Assembly: GCA_944470555.2 (NCBI GenBank)
Contig: OX104130.1
Span: 55,027,491-55,091,490, forward strand
Direction: 5' to 3'
From: Heterobilharzia americana
Lineage: Eukaryota; Platyhelminthes; Trematoda; Strigeidida; Schistosomatidae
Length of the DNA stretch: 64,000 bases
The notes beneath the pieces are model-generated. The model made no database searches, was not told the origin of the DNA, and saw nothing but the letters and a program-made list of their open reading frames with translations. The position numbers were made by a program, and so were the translations under genes. Position 1 is the first letter of the stretch; every line of letters begins with the position of its first letter. Positions 46,132-57,689 of the stretch are shown piece after piece.

Positions 46132-47400
46132 TTCTACAAAGACGAAATCTGACATATACTTAAAAGCATATCATAATATTGATGACTTTAGACAGTTACA
46201 AAAGCACTGTGTTAAATTTCCAGTTGACTAGCTGATTCATGACATGAAAGAATGTTACTACTAATAAGTGTGAAAATTTCCTTTTCTATATAATGAAAGG
46301 ATCACTGTCTTTTTTTGAATAATCATAAACTTGAAAATAAAGGGAAGAAAGCAGAAAAATATGACTTTAATTGAAAACAGGTGTAAAGAGATTTCTAACT
46401 TGGAAGTTATCAGTAGTATTTGTCTAAATTACATTGAGATATGGAAAAGTTCCATGTTATCTATATACGCAGTTGGTATTATTACTCTCTTTCAAATTGT
46501 CTTTTATTTTCTACTGAGCATAAACACCTGGCTTACAACAAAAGGAAAATATCATCATGATGGCGATGGCGATGATGATGATGATGATGACAACTTCTAA
46601 AAGAAATTATTGATTCAAACCATATTTTATGAACAGATGAATGAATCGAGGGTTAAGTTAGTTCATAAATTCTTCTTCTACTATAATTTTTATACATACA
46701 TCATTATAGATTATACAAAGCGCATAATCTAATTCATTCAAAAGGATTACTTACAGTTACTCTTTGTCTTCTGTCAGTGTAAATGGAATTCATATGGAGG
46801 TAAATGTAAAGATTGTATGGTTGTATATGAAAAGAGGCGATAAAGAAAGATCAAAAAATATTCTTAACAAGCATGATTTCACAATTTCATATAAATATAA
46901 ATGAATTTTTAGCCTTTATGATGTTTAGAATTAGCCTTATTATTAAACTAAAGAGTAGGAGGTCATGATATCAGTAGTATATTCAGTATTCACCATAATC
47001 AGTTAGTAGTATCGCTAAACGCATCAGTAAGCGTTCATAGTTAAAATCTTAAAAATGCAAAGTAAAGATAGTTTTCACGAACATTACGTCATACTTGATT
47101 CAAAAGTTTCATTCAGGCACAAATCTTTTAGGATTATAATTTTTTGTGTATCAAGTGTTTGAATGTTAGTCATTAGTTTCTAGGCTCGATTCCTATTTCG
47201 TCTACTGAACTTCAAAATAGCCAGTTAGCATCATTAATCTCCGTATATTAGGCATAACTTGTACAGGAATTTGTGTATGATTTGCGCGTTGTTTTCAGTC
47301 TATATCCCTGTTGATTACATCCAATTAGATGATAATATATACATTATTATTTAACGTATTTGTCCATACAATTTTGAGGTTTATGAGGATTTATTGTTTT
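46132..47400. other. No recognised feature
   Basis: AT-rich. A short (GAT)n run at about 46560-46590 ends an 89-codon frame (46331-46600) that includes one hydrophobic stretch; judged chance. Confidence 0.4.
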
Positions 47401-47700
47401 CAGGTTGGCATTGATCATCAAATGACATCAGTCGGAGGGAAATTGGAGACCTGGGAACACTGGATATCTGTTTAGTCCCAGTAGAAGACTCCTCGGAAGT
47501 GCGCATCCATGACTCCGCCGGGGATCAAACCCAGGATGTCACAGCTCCCCATGTAACCTGAAGGCCCTGGGCTCGATCCCTAGTAGGGTGTGGGTGGACA
47601 CTGCCGAAGAGTCCCGTGCTAGGACGAAACAGCTGTCCAGCGTTACCAGGTCTCCAGTGTTTCCCCATTGATATCAGTCCATAATGAATACCAACCTGAT
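47401..47700. mobile_element. SINE-beta inverted pair
   Basis: The minus half (47401-47535) and plus half (47560-47700) are both recognisable. The plus half has GGGCTCGATCCCTAGTAGGG (box B-like) and CTGCCGAAGAGTCCCGTGCT then AGGACGAAACAGCTGTCCAG. It ends CCATTGATATCAGTCCATAA then TGAATACCAACCTGA. GAAA and the GTC cleavage site are kept, but CTGA is CCGA. The minus half begins with the mirror CAGGTTGGCATTGATC. Confidence 0.75.
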
Positions 47701-48384
47701 ATTTATCTATAGTTTGACAAGTTGGTTTAGATATAGTTGAAGAGCATGATATGCTGTTTGATCAGCTACAAATAAATGGCAGTACAAGTGATAGATTAAT
47801 TCACAGCATCCAGTTTGTGGTTTACGAAGGATCAGTTGACTTCAAATTAGTTCTGAAAAGAAATAGGCATCAGGCAGAGAAGTGTTCAATACTTTAAAGT
47901 GATAGACAGCTAGTCTTTCCAGTTCTGAACTCTCAATGGTATGAACTCTTGAACCCGTAAGGTATAGTATCTAGAATCATCAATTTTCGTGGTGAGCAAG
48001 CTTCCATTCATCTATTGGATTGGGATCAGTTGGCTACTTTAGGCTTCAGATATGAATGTGTCAAGTATAGTAGTACCAGTTATATTGATGTTCTGGAAGT
48101 GTAACACAGGAACATGTCAGTGTCCTAGCTTATGATCCATTCCTACCATTCGAGGTGTAATGATACTGCTTCACTAGTAAACTGTCAGTAAGTATGGCCA
48201 GTTTTCAACAGACTGTCATCAAGTCACGAAAACATTAGTCCACATTCATAATATTGTGAATCAATACTGATCTAGAATTGAAATAAAATGCTCCAGTTTC
48301 TTCTAAGGTAAGTACCTTTTAAAAATGTAATCGAAGATATTCGAAATCTAGAAATAATACGATAATATTCCCAAAACGATTCCT
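47701..48384. other. No recognised feature
   Basis: AT-rich; nothing supportable. Confidence 0.35.
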
Positions 48385-48540
48385 TGATTTCCGGATGGCA
48401 TTGATCATGGGATGACATCAGTTGGAGAACCACTGAAAACTCGGGAGCACTAAATGGCTGTTTCGTCCTAGCGTGGGAGTCCTCATCAGTGCTCACCTAT
48501 GGCTGTACCAAGGATCAGACCTGGGAGTCACTGGGTGAGA
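48385..48540 (-). mobile_element. SINE-beta copy
   Basis: Sense strand: GTCTGATCCTTGGTACAGCC, then GCACTGATGAGGACTCCCAC and GCTAGGACGAAACAGCC, then CTCCAACTGATGTCATCCCA. It contains both a CTGATGAG and GAAA, but the expected cleavage strand (GTCCAG) is altered to ATTTAG. Confidence 0.65.
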
Positions 48541-48956
48541 GTCAAATGATTTACATTTTCTACTTCTGTCAGTTCACGAAATAGTGCGACCTTCATCTGA
48601 TACCGTCGTTGAATAACTGTCTTCAAGTTTGACTTGATTGACCCTACCGGTCACAACTCATTTGAACTTTAAGAACCTCATCTCAAAGCAAATCACTAAT
48701 GAGCAAGCACTAGAGAGTAATTCACTCTGGAGGTTGGTTGGGATTTACTTATTCATATTTGCATTATGACTACTAAGCTAAGGGAATCGACATTCCATTT
48801 CACTGTTGATGATATTAGACGACTACAGGCTAATAATAATAAAAAGGTGGGTTTCAAGTTAGTGAGTAGCCTATTTGCCCGCAGCGTCGAATGATATTGA
48901 TTTGGAAATTTAGATCCTTAAGTGACCTCCAGGTCTCAGATATTCCTTGCTAATTG

Positions 48957-50105
48957 AAGAAAGCTAGCCAAACTCGAAGATCTACAGGCGAAAACCAACA
49001 AGTTGACAGATGAGATAGAACAGCGAAGGAAGACAGGACTTCCTTCAGGTGAACGTAGAGAAGATAGAGATGATGAAGATACCCAACCGACAACAACAAC
49101 AACAACAAGAGGCACCAGTCACGATGAATGGGAGAAATCTGAAGGAAGTTGTCTCTCTCACCTACCTACCACCCCACAACTACCTACCTACCTACCTACC
49201 TACCTAGACAGCATCATTTCAACTACAGATGGCGGTGGTGGCACAGATTAGGATACCAAAGCCAACATCGGAATTACAGTAAGACAGGCCTTCCTTCACT
49301 AGTCTGAAATAATTAGTGTGCAGATCTACTGCACCGCACCGCAAAGCACCGTACCGTACCGCACTCCACTCCACCTCACTGCACTGCACTGCACTGCACT
49401 GCACTGCACTGCACTGCACTGCACTGCACTGCACTGCACTGCACTGCACTGCACTGCACTGCACTGCACTGCACTGCACACAGCTTCAAGCGTGATGATC
49501 ATCCTCATTTTCAACACTAATGTCAGTGAAGTCAGTCAGTCAGTGCTTCTTTCTATGTGATGATTGAGAGAATTGGCGTGTCACCGGAAGCATTTTCAAC
49601 AAACTACAGACATGCATCACATCAATAGCTGCGGCCGATGCTCACTTGATACTGAAGATTGGATGACAAGAAAAAAGAAGCAAGATGGAAGTCTGTCTGT
49701 CTGTCCGGTTGGCTGGCTGACTGACTGACTGGTTGGCTGGCAGGCAAAGAACCAACCAACCAAGAAGCTATCAGCTAACAAATATGCAGACGGAGGAGAA
49801 AGTGGAGAAGGATTGGGCTGGATTGGATTGGGTATACACTGAGAAAAAGACGGTTTGGAGACATCACGCACCAGGCCAGGCAGTCGAGTGGAAGGCAAAT
49901 GGGAAATGATGAATTAGGTGTCCGAGGTGAGGGTGATATGGAGGAGATAGTGTGAGTAAGAAATGAAAGTTTGTGGTCAGTGTTGGAGCCAGGTTGCGAA
50001 GAGAAGAGAAAAGACACTGAAGTGACGACGTGTAACTGAATCCCTATGTTCCACTAGGAACCCAAGGCATTAATCATAATAATACTAATAATAATTTAAG
50101 AAAGC
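48957..50105 (+). mobile_element. RTE-A retrotransposon, 5'-truncated, with microsatellite expansions
   Basis: AAGAAAGC lies at 48957-48964 and 50098-50105 (possible 8-bp target duplication). The body starts just after RT motif C (KLEDLQAKTNKLTDEIEQRR, mixed frames). It contains NVEKIEMMKIPNRQQQQQ and a (CTAC)n-expanded TYL region at 49155-49205. A 100-base CACTG pentamer array and GTCT/GGCT/GACT tetramer runs at 49690-49745 follow. The C-terminus has LDWIGYTLRKRRF-like sequence, and the end is AACCCAAGGCATTAATCATA with an AAT-rich tail. Confidence 0.85.
49375..49480. repeat. (CACTG)n pentanucleotide array inside RTE-A
   Basis: About twenty near-perfect CACTG units, preceded by degenerate CGCAC/CCACT units. 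All six frames stay open here only because a 5-base period avoids stops; the long Cys/Ser/Ala/Val- and Leu/His/Cys-type frames are not genes. Confidence 0.95.
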
Positions 50106-50528
50106 ATCAGATTTTCAACCAGGCTTAGGTTTTGACAAAAGTATGCAGCATCAGAATGAACACTAATACAGTAGAGAACTTATGTACCATGCTGCAGATA
50201 ACCTAATCTGTTGATTTCGAGTTCATCTAGTTTACGTCATCATCTACAAACCTTATGGATGTTTAGCACACTTGAAATTGGACTAATTCCATATCAAGTT
50301 TTGACTTCTAACATGTCCACTGTTTAGTTGCTGTAAACTGCTATAATTAGCAACCACACATGCAAGTTCTGTCTTTCCATAGTCGTCAGCCGAAATTATT
50401 TGTTTATTCCTTTCTCTTTCAGATCTTCACCCAGTATAAAAGCACCACCATCATCAAACTTATTCAGGCTATTTTTACAGATATCCTAGGAAAGAATTTC
50501 CTGCTGGCTAGAGACAAAGCTATCAACA

Positions 50529-50664
50529 ATGGGTGACTTTAAAGGACACCCAGCAACTGATGAGATAGCCAAGTGAATTCCTTTATTTTATGGGAATCGT
50601 ACTTTCTCAGGCAAATTAACGAAGCCTGATTGGTGTATTCAACAGTTGCTAGGGTGGCCTTTAA
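50529..50664. mobile_element. MITE-R1, best preserved copy
   Basis: The left end GTGACTTTAAAGGACACCCA then GCAACTGATGAGATAGCC is inverted at the right as TTGGTGTATTCAACAGTTGC then TAGGGTGGCCTTTAAAGTCA and C. The terminal repeats are about 40-45 bases around a 50-base AT-rich centre; total about 136 bases. Non-coding, so any transposition needed enzymes from elsewhere. No convincing flanking duplication is visible. Confidence 0.7.
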
Positions 50665-51734
50665 AGTCACTCATCAATAATCAGTAGCGAGAAACGGCAA
50701 TAGTGACTAATTTTATATTTTTCATGGTTGTGTATTAGTTACACATTCTTATAGATAGATGTGTGATGTAAGTGTATGACCCGACATAACTGCATAATAG
50801 CCTAGTTAGTACACCTCATATCTCCACATTAAGAAAGAAGGTGGCCGGAGACAAGATGAAGGAATTAAAATGGTATCCACCAGAGTCATAAGAAGACAAA
50901 GCTAAAAAGAAGGTGAAGGCGTATACCATTATGATTTGGATACTGATAAGTCATGAATGTTCTACCTCTGAGTCATATTACCCACAGCCTTTAGTCATCG
51001 ACTTGGTTGTTTCGCAGACACCAATCTATAAACGTACGTTTCCATAGATGACTAATAACAGAAGTCATAGACTTCATGGATTAGTTAGATATCTCGGAAT
51101 AAGTTACACTGTCTTCTTCTCACCCTAATCCTACTACATCCAACATCACAATTTAAGGTAGGCGGAAGTTTCAGACATTATCAGTTGCATTGTTTCCTTC
51201 GCTTTAGAGTCTACTGCTAATTTCTACTTTATTCATGTGTTGTTCCCAGGACATCTGGAAATCGCTACCAAAGTAACGGTGGTCAAATTTACTAAGTAAT
51301 CTCTAATCCTCTATATTTAATGATCATGTTTCATAGTCATTTAGTCGAATGGAATATGCTGCTGTGAAGTGAACTTGACCGCTAATATTTGTAGCACCAC
51401 GGTTTGCAACACGTAAAAGTACCCGGACTGGCTATTACACCTAATAAACTTCTCACTACTGGCTACATTTCCTACTGATTTCCACTCAACTTACGAATAA
51501 AACGCTTTTTTACCGGTCCTGATAAAATCGATTTAAAGTGTATTTTGGTGTAATAAAAAAAGGCACAATACAGAAAGAGTGGAGTTGATGGAAGTCAGTC
51601 ACTTAAATCATCCTCAATAAAGATTGTAAGGTGAATAGATGTGGTGTATAGATAATACTTATATACTGCGAAATGCATCACTCACTAACACCATCACCGC
51701 TACTACAAACACTAGTACCACTGCTATGCCCATT
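50665..51734. other. No recognised feature
   Basis: AT-rich; nothing supportable. Confidence 0.4.
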
Positions 51735-51932
51735 GTACAGGGAGCGGTTATCTTAATTCAGTAGCCTAGTGAATGACTCCCTGGTATTCGAAGTGCTGGC
51801 TGTTGGGTTTAAGTTCCCATGGGAACGATATCACCCAGTTAGATGCAGGTGCACCAGCTGACAAGTCCCAAGTAGAACCAATCGCGCTTCTGAGATTCCA
51901 CTGTTGGCTAGCTCTATTCATCCTAAATATCA
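51735..51932 (+). mobile_element. SINE-alpha copy, decayed
   Basis: AGTAGCCTAGTGAATGACTC (box A area), GTTGGGTTTAAGTTCCCATG (box B area), then CCAGCTGACAAGTCCCAAGT then AGAACCAATCGCG and GAGATTCCACTGTTGGCTAG. Core GA and GAAA bases are lost. Confidence 0.65.
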
Positions 51933-52008
51933 GCAGGAGGAAGCAGTTTTTCAGTGTTCTTAGGTTTACATTGTTTCTCTAAATGAAGTCAGTCTCAGAT
52001 TAAAACTT

Positions 52009-52011
<3 letters not shown>

Positions 52012-52060
<49 letters not shown>

Positions 52061-52610
52061 TGGGTGATGATTGGGAATGAGATGAGAATCCGGACTGCAG
52101 TCGGATTCGAACCAGCGACCACCGAGTTCCCAGCCCGATGCTTCACCAACTGAGCCACAATGTCCGACTGCTGACCAGATTTTTATTTTATTTCGGTCAC
52201 CAAACGTAATCATTACTCAGTATCAATACTAGTATGCCAAACCACGACTATCTCAGACAGTCAAAAACGACAATCAGTATGATGCTCCCCCCTCCACCCC
52301 TCCTACCCTCTAATTCACTTACATTTGGATTGGGATGAGAAGTCGTGACTAGGTAGATGGTGTGGGTATGATCAAGTTTGAGCAAGGCGTCATGAATTCA
52401 CATGGTAGTTGGGCAGAAAAGCCTTGGTGATCGCAGTGAAATAAAAACCCGGTTAGTAGTCGGATCTCCTAGGTCAGTTGTTAGAGAATCGGGCGTGAAA
52501 TCCGGTGGTCTCTGGTTTGAATCCGGTAGCGGTTCAAATCTTCATCTCACCTTCAGTCGCCACCCAGTATAAATAACTAGTCTGCCAAACTACGGTTATG
52601 TCAGATAGTC

Positions 52611-52693
<83 letters not shown>
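52012..52693. mobile_element. SINE-gamma inverted pair bounded by (TA)n tails
   Basis: The left copy is minus (52012-52215). Its sense strand reads TGGCTCAGTTGGTGAAGCAT (box A), GCTGGTTCGAATCCGACTGC (box B), TCTCATCTCATTCCCAATCA then TCACCCAGTATA and a (TA)n tail at 52012-52060. The right copy is plus (about 52310-52693), with the same boxes more diverged (TAGGTCAGTTGTTAGAGAAT; CTGGTTTGAATCCGG) and a long (TA)n tail from 52614. ACTAGTNTGCCAAAC..ATAGTC-type sequence occurs at 52230-52265 and 52575-52612 as a diverged direct repeat. Confidence 0.75.
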
Positions 52694-52696
<3 letters not shown>

Positions 52697-53490
52697 TATG
52701 AGAGAAAGAGTGAGTGATTTATTGAGCTAGCTATCTGGTGTGAAATCCAAAATATCAATTGTTTATCTATGCTGTTCACCTGGATTTATCTAGGGTTATA
52801 GTGTTGTGTGTTATTTTTGTTTAAAAAGTAAAGTCCGCGCCTTGTTCACTCTTGATTGGAACTTAAAAACTTGTAAAGCAAGTGTATATTGCCTTTGTGT
52901 AATCAACGGAACTAGATCTTAGAATGTCAATGATAAAGTTTTTTTGTTCTTGTTATTGTTATGACTATGACATACTTTTTATTGGACAAATAAGTAGTTT
53001 CATTCAATAGAAATCTATAACTCAAAAAAAACCATATAAAGCCCACTTTAAGTGTAAATTGCTGAATTCATGTTTATTTAGAGAGCTCAAAGTCGGTAAC
53101 AGTAATCACCAATGCATTAACTCACTCAGATGTAACACATTAACTTCGAAAGTTTGGTGTTTTTTCCAGTACAAAATTAATCGTGTAGTCAAAGAATACT
53201 GTAAAACTTTACAATCTTAGTTTCATGACTCAGATGTTTACAGCAATGATTCAGGTAGTGATAACGTATCGAAATGTTTGCTTGCAACATGAGCATATCG
53301 AAGACGAAAATCGAGACTGACTCAGCAACTTTTTGCATGTTCGTGTAGTAAGTAATGAAAGAGGAAAAATTGTTTGCTAGAGTATAATTCCATATTAAAT
53401 TGTTTATTTAATACAGCTTGTAGTGATACGGTATAATATACAGGATGACTTTTCAAGAGGAATTTATTATTCATATTCGTATTACTTCGA
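52694..53490. other. No recognised feature
   Basis: AT-rich; nothing supportable. Confidence 0.35.
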
Positions 53491-53494
53491 TATG

Positions 53495-53829
<335 letters not shown>

Positions 53830-53869
53830 CTGATAATGACTTCTTTTGCCGTAATATCTTTGAGGATAG

Positions 53870-54030
53870 TATTCTTTCTAGACTGACCTCAGTTGGCGAA
53901 CCATTGGGAAGCTGGCAGCGCTAGACTTATGTTTCGTCGTACCACTGGACTCCTAAGTACTGCATGCCCTCGATGACTTCAAGGATCGAACACAAGTCCA
54001 CAAGGTCACGTGGCAGTTACCTTAGAAAAC
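53870..54030 (-). mobile_element. SINE-beta copy, decayed
   Basis: Sense strand: a box-B-like TGTTCGATCCTTGAAGTCAT, then CAGTACTTAGGAGTCCAGTG and GTACGACGAAACATAAGTC, then the CGCCAACTGAGGTCAGTC end. The core CTGAGGAG is changed to CTTAGGAG. Confidence 0.55.
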
Positions 54031-54552
54031 ACTCACTCACTTGAAATCCAGTGGTCTCCATTTGCTTAATTCACTCAGTTTGCGGTGTAGCTGAACCATC
54101 ATTCAATATCATCGGTGAGTGTTTGTCTTCACACCCGAATTGACTGGCCACATATATCATGGTTTCACGTCAGAACTTTGAAGAATCCGTATTGAAGCAT
54201 ATCATTACTTACTTAAGAGGCAATGTCTTTCAAAACAGTAAACAAATGATTTTATAAGTAGTATGATGATAGAATTCTTCAAACTCTATCTTACTGCTTT
54301 ATTGGTTACCACAAGAGGAAAGTGCGTAATAGATTCTTAGTCTTTAGTGTATGTCTGTTTGCAAATATGACGTCTACAGTGAGTGATATTATTTCCATTC
54401 AGACTTGGACACAGTGCCAATCGATTCAAATGCAACAGTGTTATTCACTGGCTTTCTTAGTTAAAAACAGATGAGTCCGAATACGAGGAAACGTGTGTTC
54501 TGGCTTTCACTGCTAAGCACGACCAAGTAAATTGCAACATAATCAATAATCA

Positions 54553-54850
54553 GGCGATATCGAGGCATCCGCGCAGGAGCTCATATATCAACAGAGACCT
54601 ACCAGTTCTGTCCATTCAGTGACCGGATAATAGAAGCAACATCAAAAAAACCATACACGTTACACAAGGAGTGGCGGTCATGACTTTGTGGCCTAGTGGA
54701 TAACGTTCTATCCTTTGAAGTAATCGGTCCTGGGTTTGAGTCTGAATGAAAACAACATCACTGACTAGGAGGCATATACATCCAGCCAATGAGTCCCAAA
54801 CAAGACGAGTTGCACGTCCTGGATTCCTCTGGCAGTCAACAAGATCAATA
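54553..54850 (+). mobile_element. SINE-alpha copy
   Basis: The tail GAGGCATCCGCGCAGGAGCT is first, then GGATAATAGAAGCAACATC and the tRNA-like TTTGTGGCCTAGTGGATAAC and GGGTTTGAGTCTG. It ends CCAGCCAATGAGTCCCAAAC then AAGACGAGTTGC and CCTGGATTCC. Hammerhead bases CTGA and GAAA are lost. The right part belongs to an inverted duplication with 60.1-60.3 kb. Confidence 0.7.
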
Positions 54851-54927
54851 TAACAAGTAGATTACTTGATCATAATTGACAGACAAACTAGTGATAATAT
54901 AGTGAGTTAAATTAGATAGAAGGATCA
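54725..54927. repeat. Left arm of a long-range inverted duplication
   Basis: About 200 bases, covering the 3' half of the SINE-alpha copy and 75 bases of ordinary flank (CAAGTAGATTACTTGATCAT, then AATTGACAGACAAACTAGTG). They recur inverted at 60124-60320 with only about a dozen differences by eye. Because the flank is included, this is not just two SINE insertions. Confidence 0.8.
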
Positions 54928-55635
54928 TCAACATCTAGTCTAGACAAACAAAAGTTCAGTCAAACGATGATGTGACCAGTTAAGGAGATTGAAAAATTAA
55001 GTGACTGAAACAAAGGAAAACTGACCTCTGCTTCTTTTCGAACATGCAGCCTCCGACAGCTTCAAAAGGTTTAAACTGCACTGTTTTTTGATTAACTTGA
55101 AGGATTTCAAGGTAACTAATTCATATCTTATGTCAACAAGTTGCCGAGCGACTGCACTACTGAAGGTACTTTTTTTTACCCCAAGATGTAGGCTTTTTGT
55201 TACGTGTTCAAGGAATCTAAGGTGTAACTGCTACTACAGATGAATGTAAAATTGTACAGACGATTAAAAGAAACAGGGGAATGGAATCTGTCAACATTCG
55301 TTTACAACAAGTAGCATGTTGTTCTGTGGAGAGAGATCAATGTAGTTACAAGATAGATTATGTTCAGCATAGTGTTCAACTTTTCATTGAGTATCCCTGC
55401 GTCACTGCCTCTATTGAAGATGAGTTCAATGAAAATCGACTTTTTGCTTAGTGTGGTTTTCTTTAAATTAATGTCTTCAGATCTTCTAGATTTACATGCT
55501 TAAGCTTAATGATTTTAGGGTTAACTATCAAGATGAAATAACTGTCCATTCCTCACTAGTATTATGCTTCTAGATGAGATTTCTCGAAGTTCTGTTGAGA
55601 ATTCTTGACTGGTGAACCGAAACAAGGCGAGTATG
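54928..55635. other. No recognised feature
   Basis: AT-rich; nothing supportable. Confidence 0.35.
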
Positions 55636-55860
55636 AGGACAAATACTTAGCGATGACATTGGATGATAGTTGTGCTATATCTCAAATTGAGTGGAGTAAG
55701 AAAATTTAGTCCTGTGTTCAATCCCTGACATGGTCATGGACATGCACTGGTGAGTGATCCCGTGATATGACGAAACAGCTCTCAAGCGCTTCCAGTTTTT
55801 CAATAATTGTCAGATTGCTGTCACTCTGTGATGAATGCCACTTTGACATCAAGATACATA
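55636..55860 (+). mobile_element. SINE-beta, near full-length but decayed
   Basis: Shares the 5' segment GAGGACAAATACTTAGCGAT then GACATTGGATGATAG with the 42.1 kb copy. A box-B-like GTGTTCAATCCCTGACATGG follows, then ACTGGTGAGTGATCCCGTGA and TATGACGAAACAGCTCTCAA, then the ATGAATGCCAC end. The core is mutated. Confidence 0.65.
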
Positions 55861-56224
55861 CCAACACAGGGCCTAGTGAACTTTTCATTACTACCCAATC
55901 AATTCGGTGGTATACAGTATTGTCGAATTGAGACTTCGCGTCTTTACTGTTTGTTTACAGCAAGCTCTTGACTTCAGAAATTAGCAGGAGAAGGTTGAAA
56001 TACAGAGAGATGACAACAAAAATCTCAAGCTTTTCCTGGTATCCACTGAGAATTTGGCTGGTAAGTTTCTGTCACCCACGCCTACCATACAACAGGAGTA
56101 ATCCTGTCAATAGCTACTAGTATATAATCAGTAAACATTCATCTGGATAACTTATTATACAGAAGCTTGAATTACAATAGTCACCAATAGTCTGACTAAT
56201 AAAGCTGAAGGTCGAGCAGTTTAA

Positions 56225-56470
56225 TTCTGTATAGAAACGGGGAATTACAAGCATCAAACAATAAAAAATGATGCCCATTGCACAAGAAGTGGCTGTCGTG
56301 ACTTGTTAGCCTGGTGAGTAGCGATCTGGTGTTCGAAGCGACGCGTAATGGGTTCGAGTTTCAATGGGAACAACATCACTCACTGGAATGTAGATATGTC
56401 CAGCTAACGAGTCCCGAATAGGACGAAATGCAGACCCTGGATTCCAGTGCGGATCACCAAGACGAATAAA
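56225..56470 (+). mobile_element. SINE-alpha copy
   Basis: GGGGAATTACAAGCATCAAA, CCCATTGCACAAGAAGTGGC, TTAGCCTGGTGAGTAGCGAT, GGGTTCGAGTTTC (box B). Then CCAGCTAACGAGTCCCGAAT, AGGACGAAATGCAGACCCTG and GATTCC. Stem I and GAAA are kept, but CTGA is CTAA, which should abolish cleavage. Confidence 0.75.
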
Positions 56471-56879
56471 GCCTAATTATTTGAAAATATTAATGAAAAT
56501 TTTAAATCGCATGAGATCACCGATACCCTAGGAAATCCAATTTAAAAGTATCAGCTGCGACGAAACACGCATTATGAATCCTTCTACAAGACACACTTAA
56601 AGTGTAACCAAAGCCTAATTAGTGTGTTGATGAAGCACCTGATATTTGAAAGCTACTCTTCTAATTTCGTTATATTTCACTTACTGACTACTGTTTCGGC
56701 TATTCTATCGTCAACATAGACTGAACGAAAAAAATCGATCACGTATGGATGACTGATGTATATATCTGGTTTCCAGTGAGCAAGGCTGATTGAAGTTTAT
56801 TCATCAACTTAACAATAAAGCGACTAAGCTAAGTGATGCAACAGTACAATGCATTGTATTTTTGTGCTAAATCCTAGGA

Positions 56880-57200
56880 ATCAACTTGAAGGAAGCCCTG
56901 GACCTAGGTATTGTCCTCGTTAATACTCATCAACAATATATGTTTGCAACCATGATAATACTAGTGTCCCCTCAGTGACTGAAACTTGCACTACTTAGGC
57001 CATTACTGTTCCGCTTAACTTGACTTAGTCCTACAGACGTCAGTAATAGCTTAGGTAGCCTAATGGAAAAGTCACTGACCTCAGGACTGAGTGATGCAAG
57101 TTGGAATGATTGGAAGAACCCTAGTTTCTTCATAGTTGCAGATATGCCATTTTGGTGACTGCCACTAAGCACGAAATCTTGTTCCTGAACTCCCTGCCGA
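56880..57200. mobile_element. SINE-epsilon inverted pair, decayed
   Basis: Left, GGAAGCCCTGGACCTAGGTA and ATATATGTTTGCAACCATG. Right, GTTGCAGATATGCCATTTTG and ACGAAATCTTGTTCCTGAAC then TCCCTGCCG. These are weak inverted copies of the segment seen at 26.46-26.76 kb. Between them AGGTAGCCTAATGGAAAAGT resembles a box A. Confidence 0.45.
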
Positions 57201-57381
57201 TTGACTGCTAATACTCACCACCACCACAAATTGAACCATTAGTCTTCTGACATATCCACTCACATTCTTCAATTATTTTCTGCAAATGATGCCGAATTTA
57301 GTAAGTGTAATCAACTCTCTGTTTGAGGATTCCCCAAAATCAGTTAGACTGAGAACTTTCACGGTAACTGTTTTTTTAATT

Positions 57382-57680
57382 TCAGGTTGGTATTCATGGT
57401 GGACCGACATCAAAAGGAGAAACACTGGAAAGCTATTTCGTCCTTGTATGGGACTTCCAGGAAGTGAACACTCATGACCCTACCAGGGGTCACTAATGTG
57501 GAGTGTTGAATTCAGACCCACTGATTCATTGGAAAAATGTTGGTCACAGAAGCTGAGAGCTCTGGGTTCGATCCCTGGCAAGGTCATGGGTGCACACTAC
57601 TGAGGAGTCCCATACTAGGACGAGACGGCCTTCCAATGTTTTTCTAGCTGATTTCAGTCCGTGATGAATGCTACCTTATA
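57382..57680. mobile_element. SINE-beta inverted pair
   Basis: The minus half (57382-57490) starts CAGGTTGGTATTCATGGTGG. The plus half (57540-57680) has TGGGTTCGATCCCTGGCAAG (box B), CTACTGAGGAGTCCCATACT then AGGACGAGACGGCC, and ends TTTCAGTCCGTGATGAATGC. The plus core has CTGAGGAG, but GAAA has become GAGA. Confidence 0.75.
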
Positions 57681-57689
57681 TATATAATT

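Noticed and set aside
46331..46600. 89-codon ORF with a hydrophobic stretch and Asp-rich end
   Set aside because: No homologous motif or splice context; the Asp run comes from a (GAT)n microsatellite.
49219..49560. Open frames on both strands across the pentamer array
   Set aside because: A five-base period without stop codons leaves all frames open; the region lies in RTE-A 3' sequence.
52080..52170. Apparent tRNA gene (clear box A and box B)
   Set aside because: It continues into a SINE body and (TA)n tail and recurs at 34.2, 52.4 and 60.8 kb, so it is a tRNA-derived SINE.
57286..57477. 63-codon ORF across a SINE-beta pair
   Set aside because: Lies in a non-coding SINE; frame is accidental.
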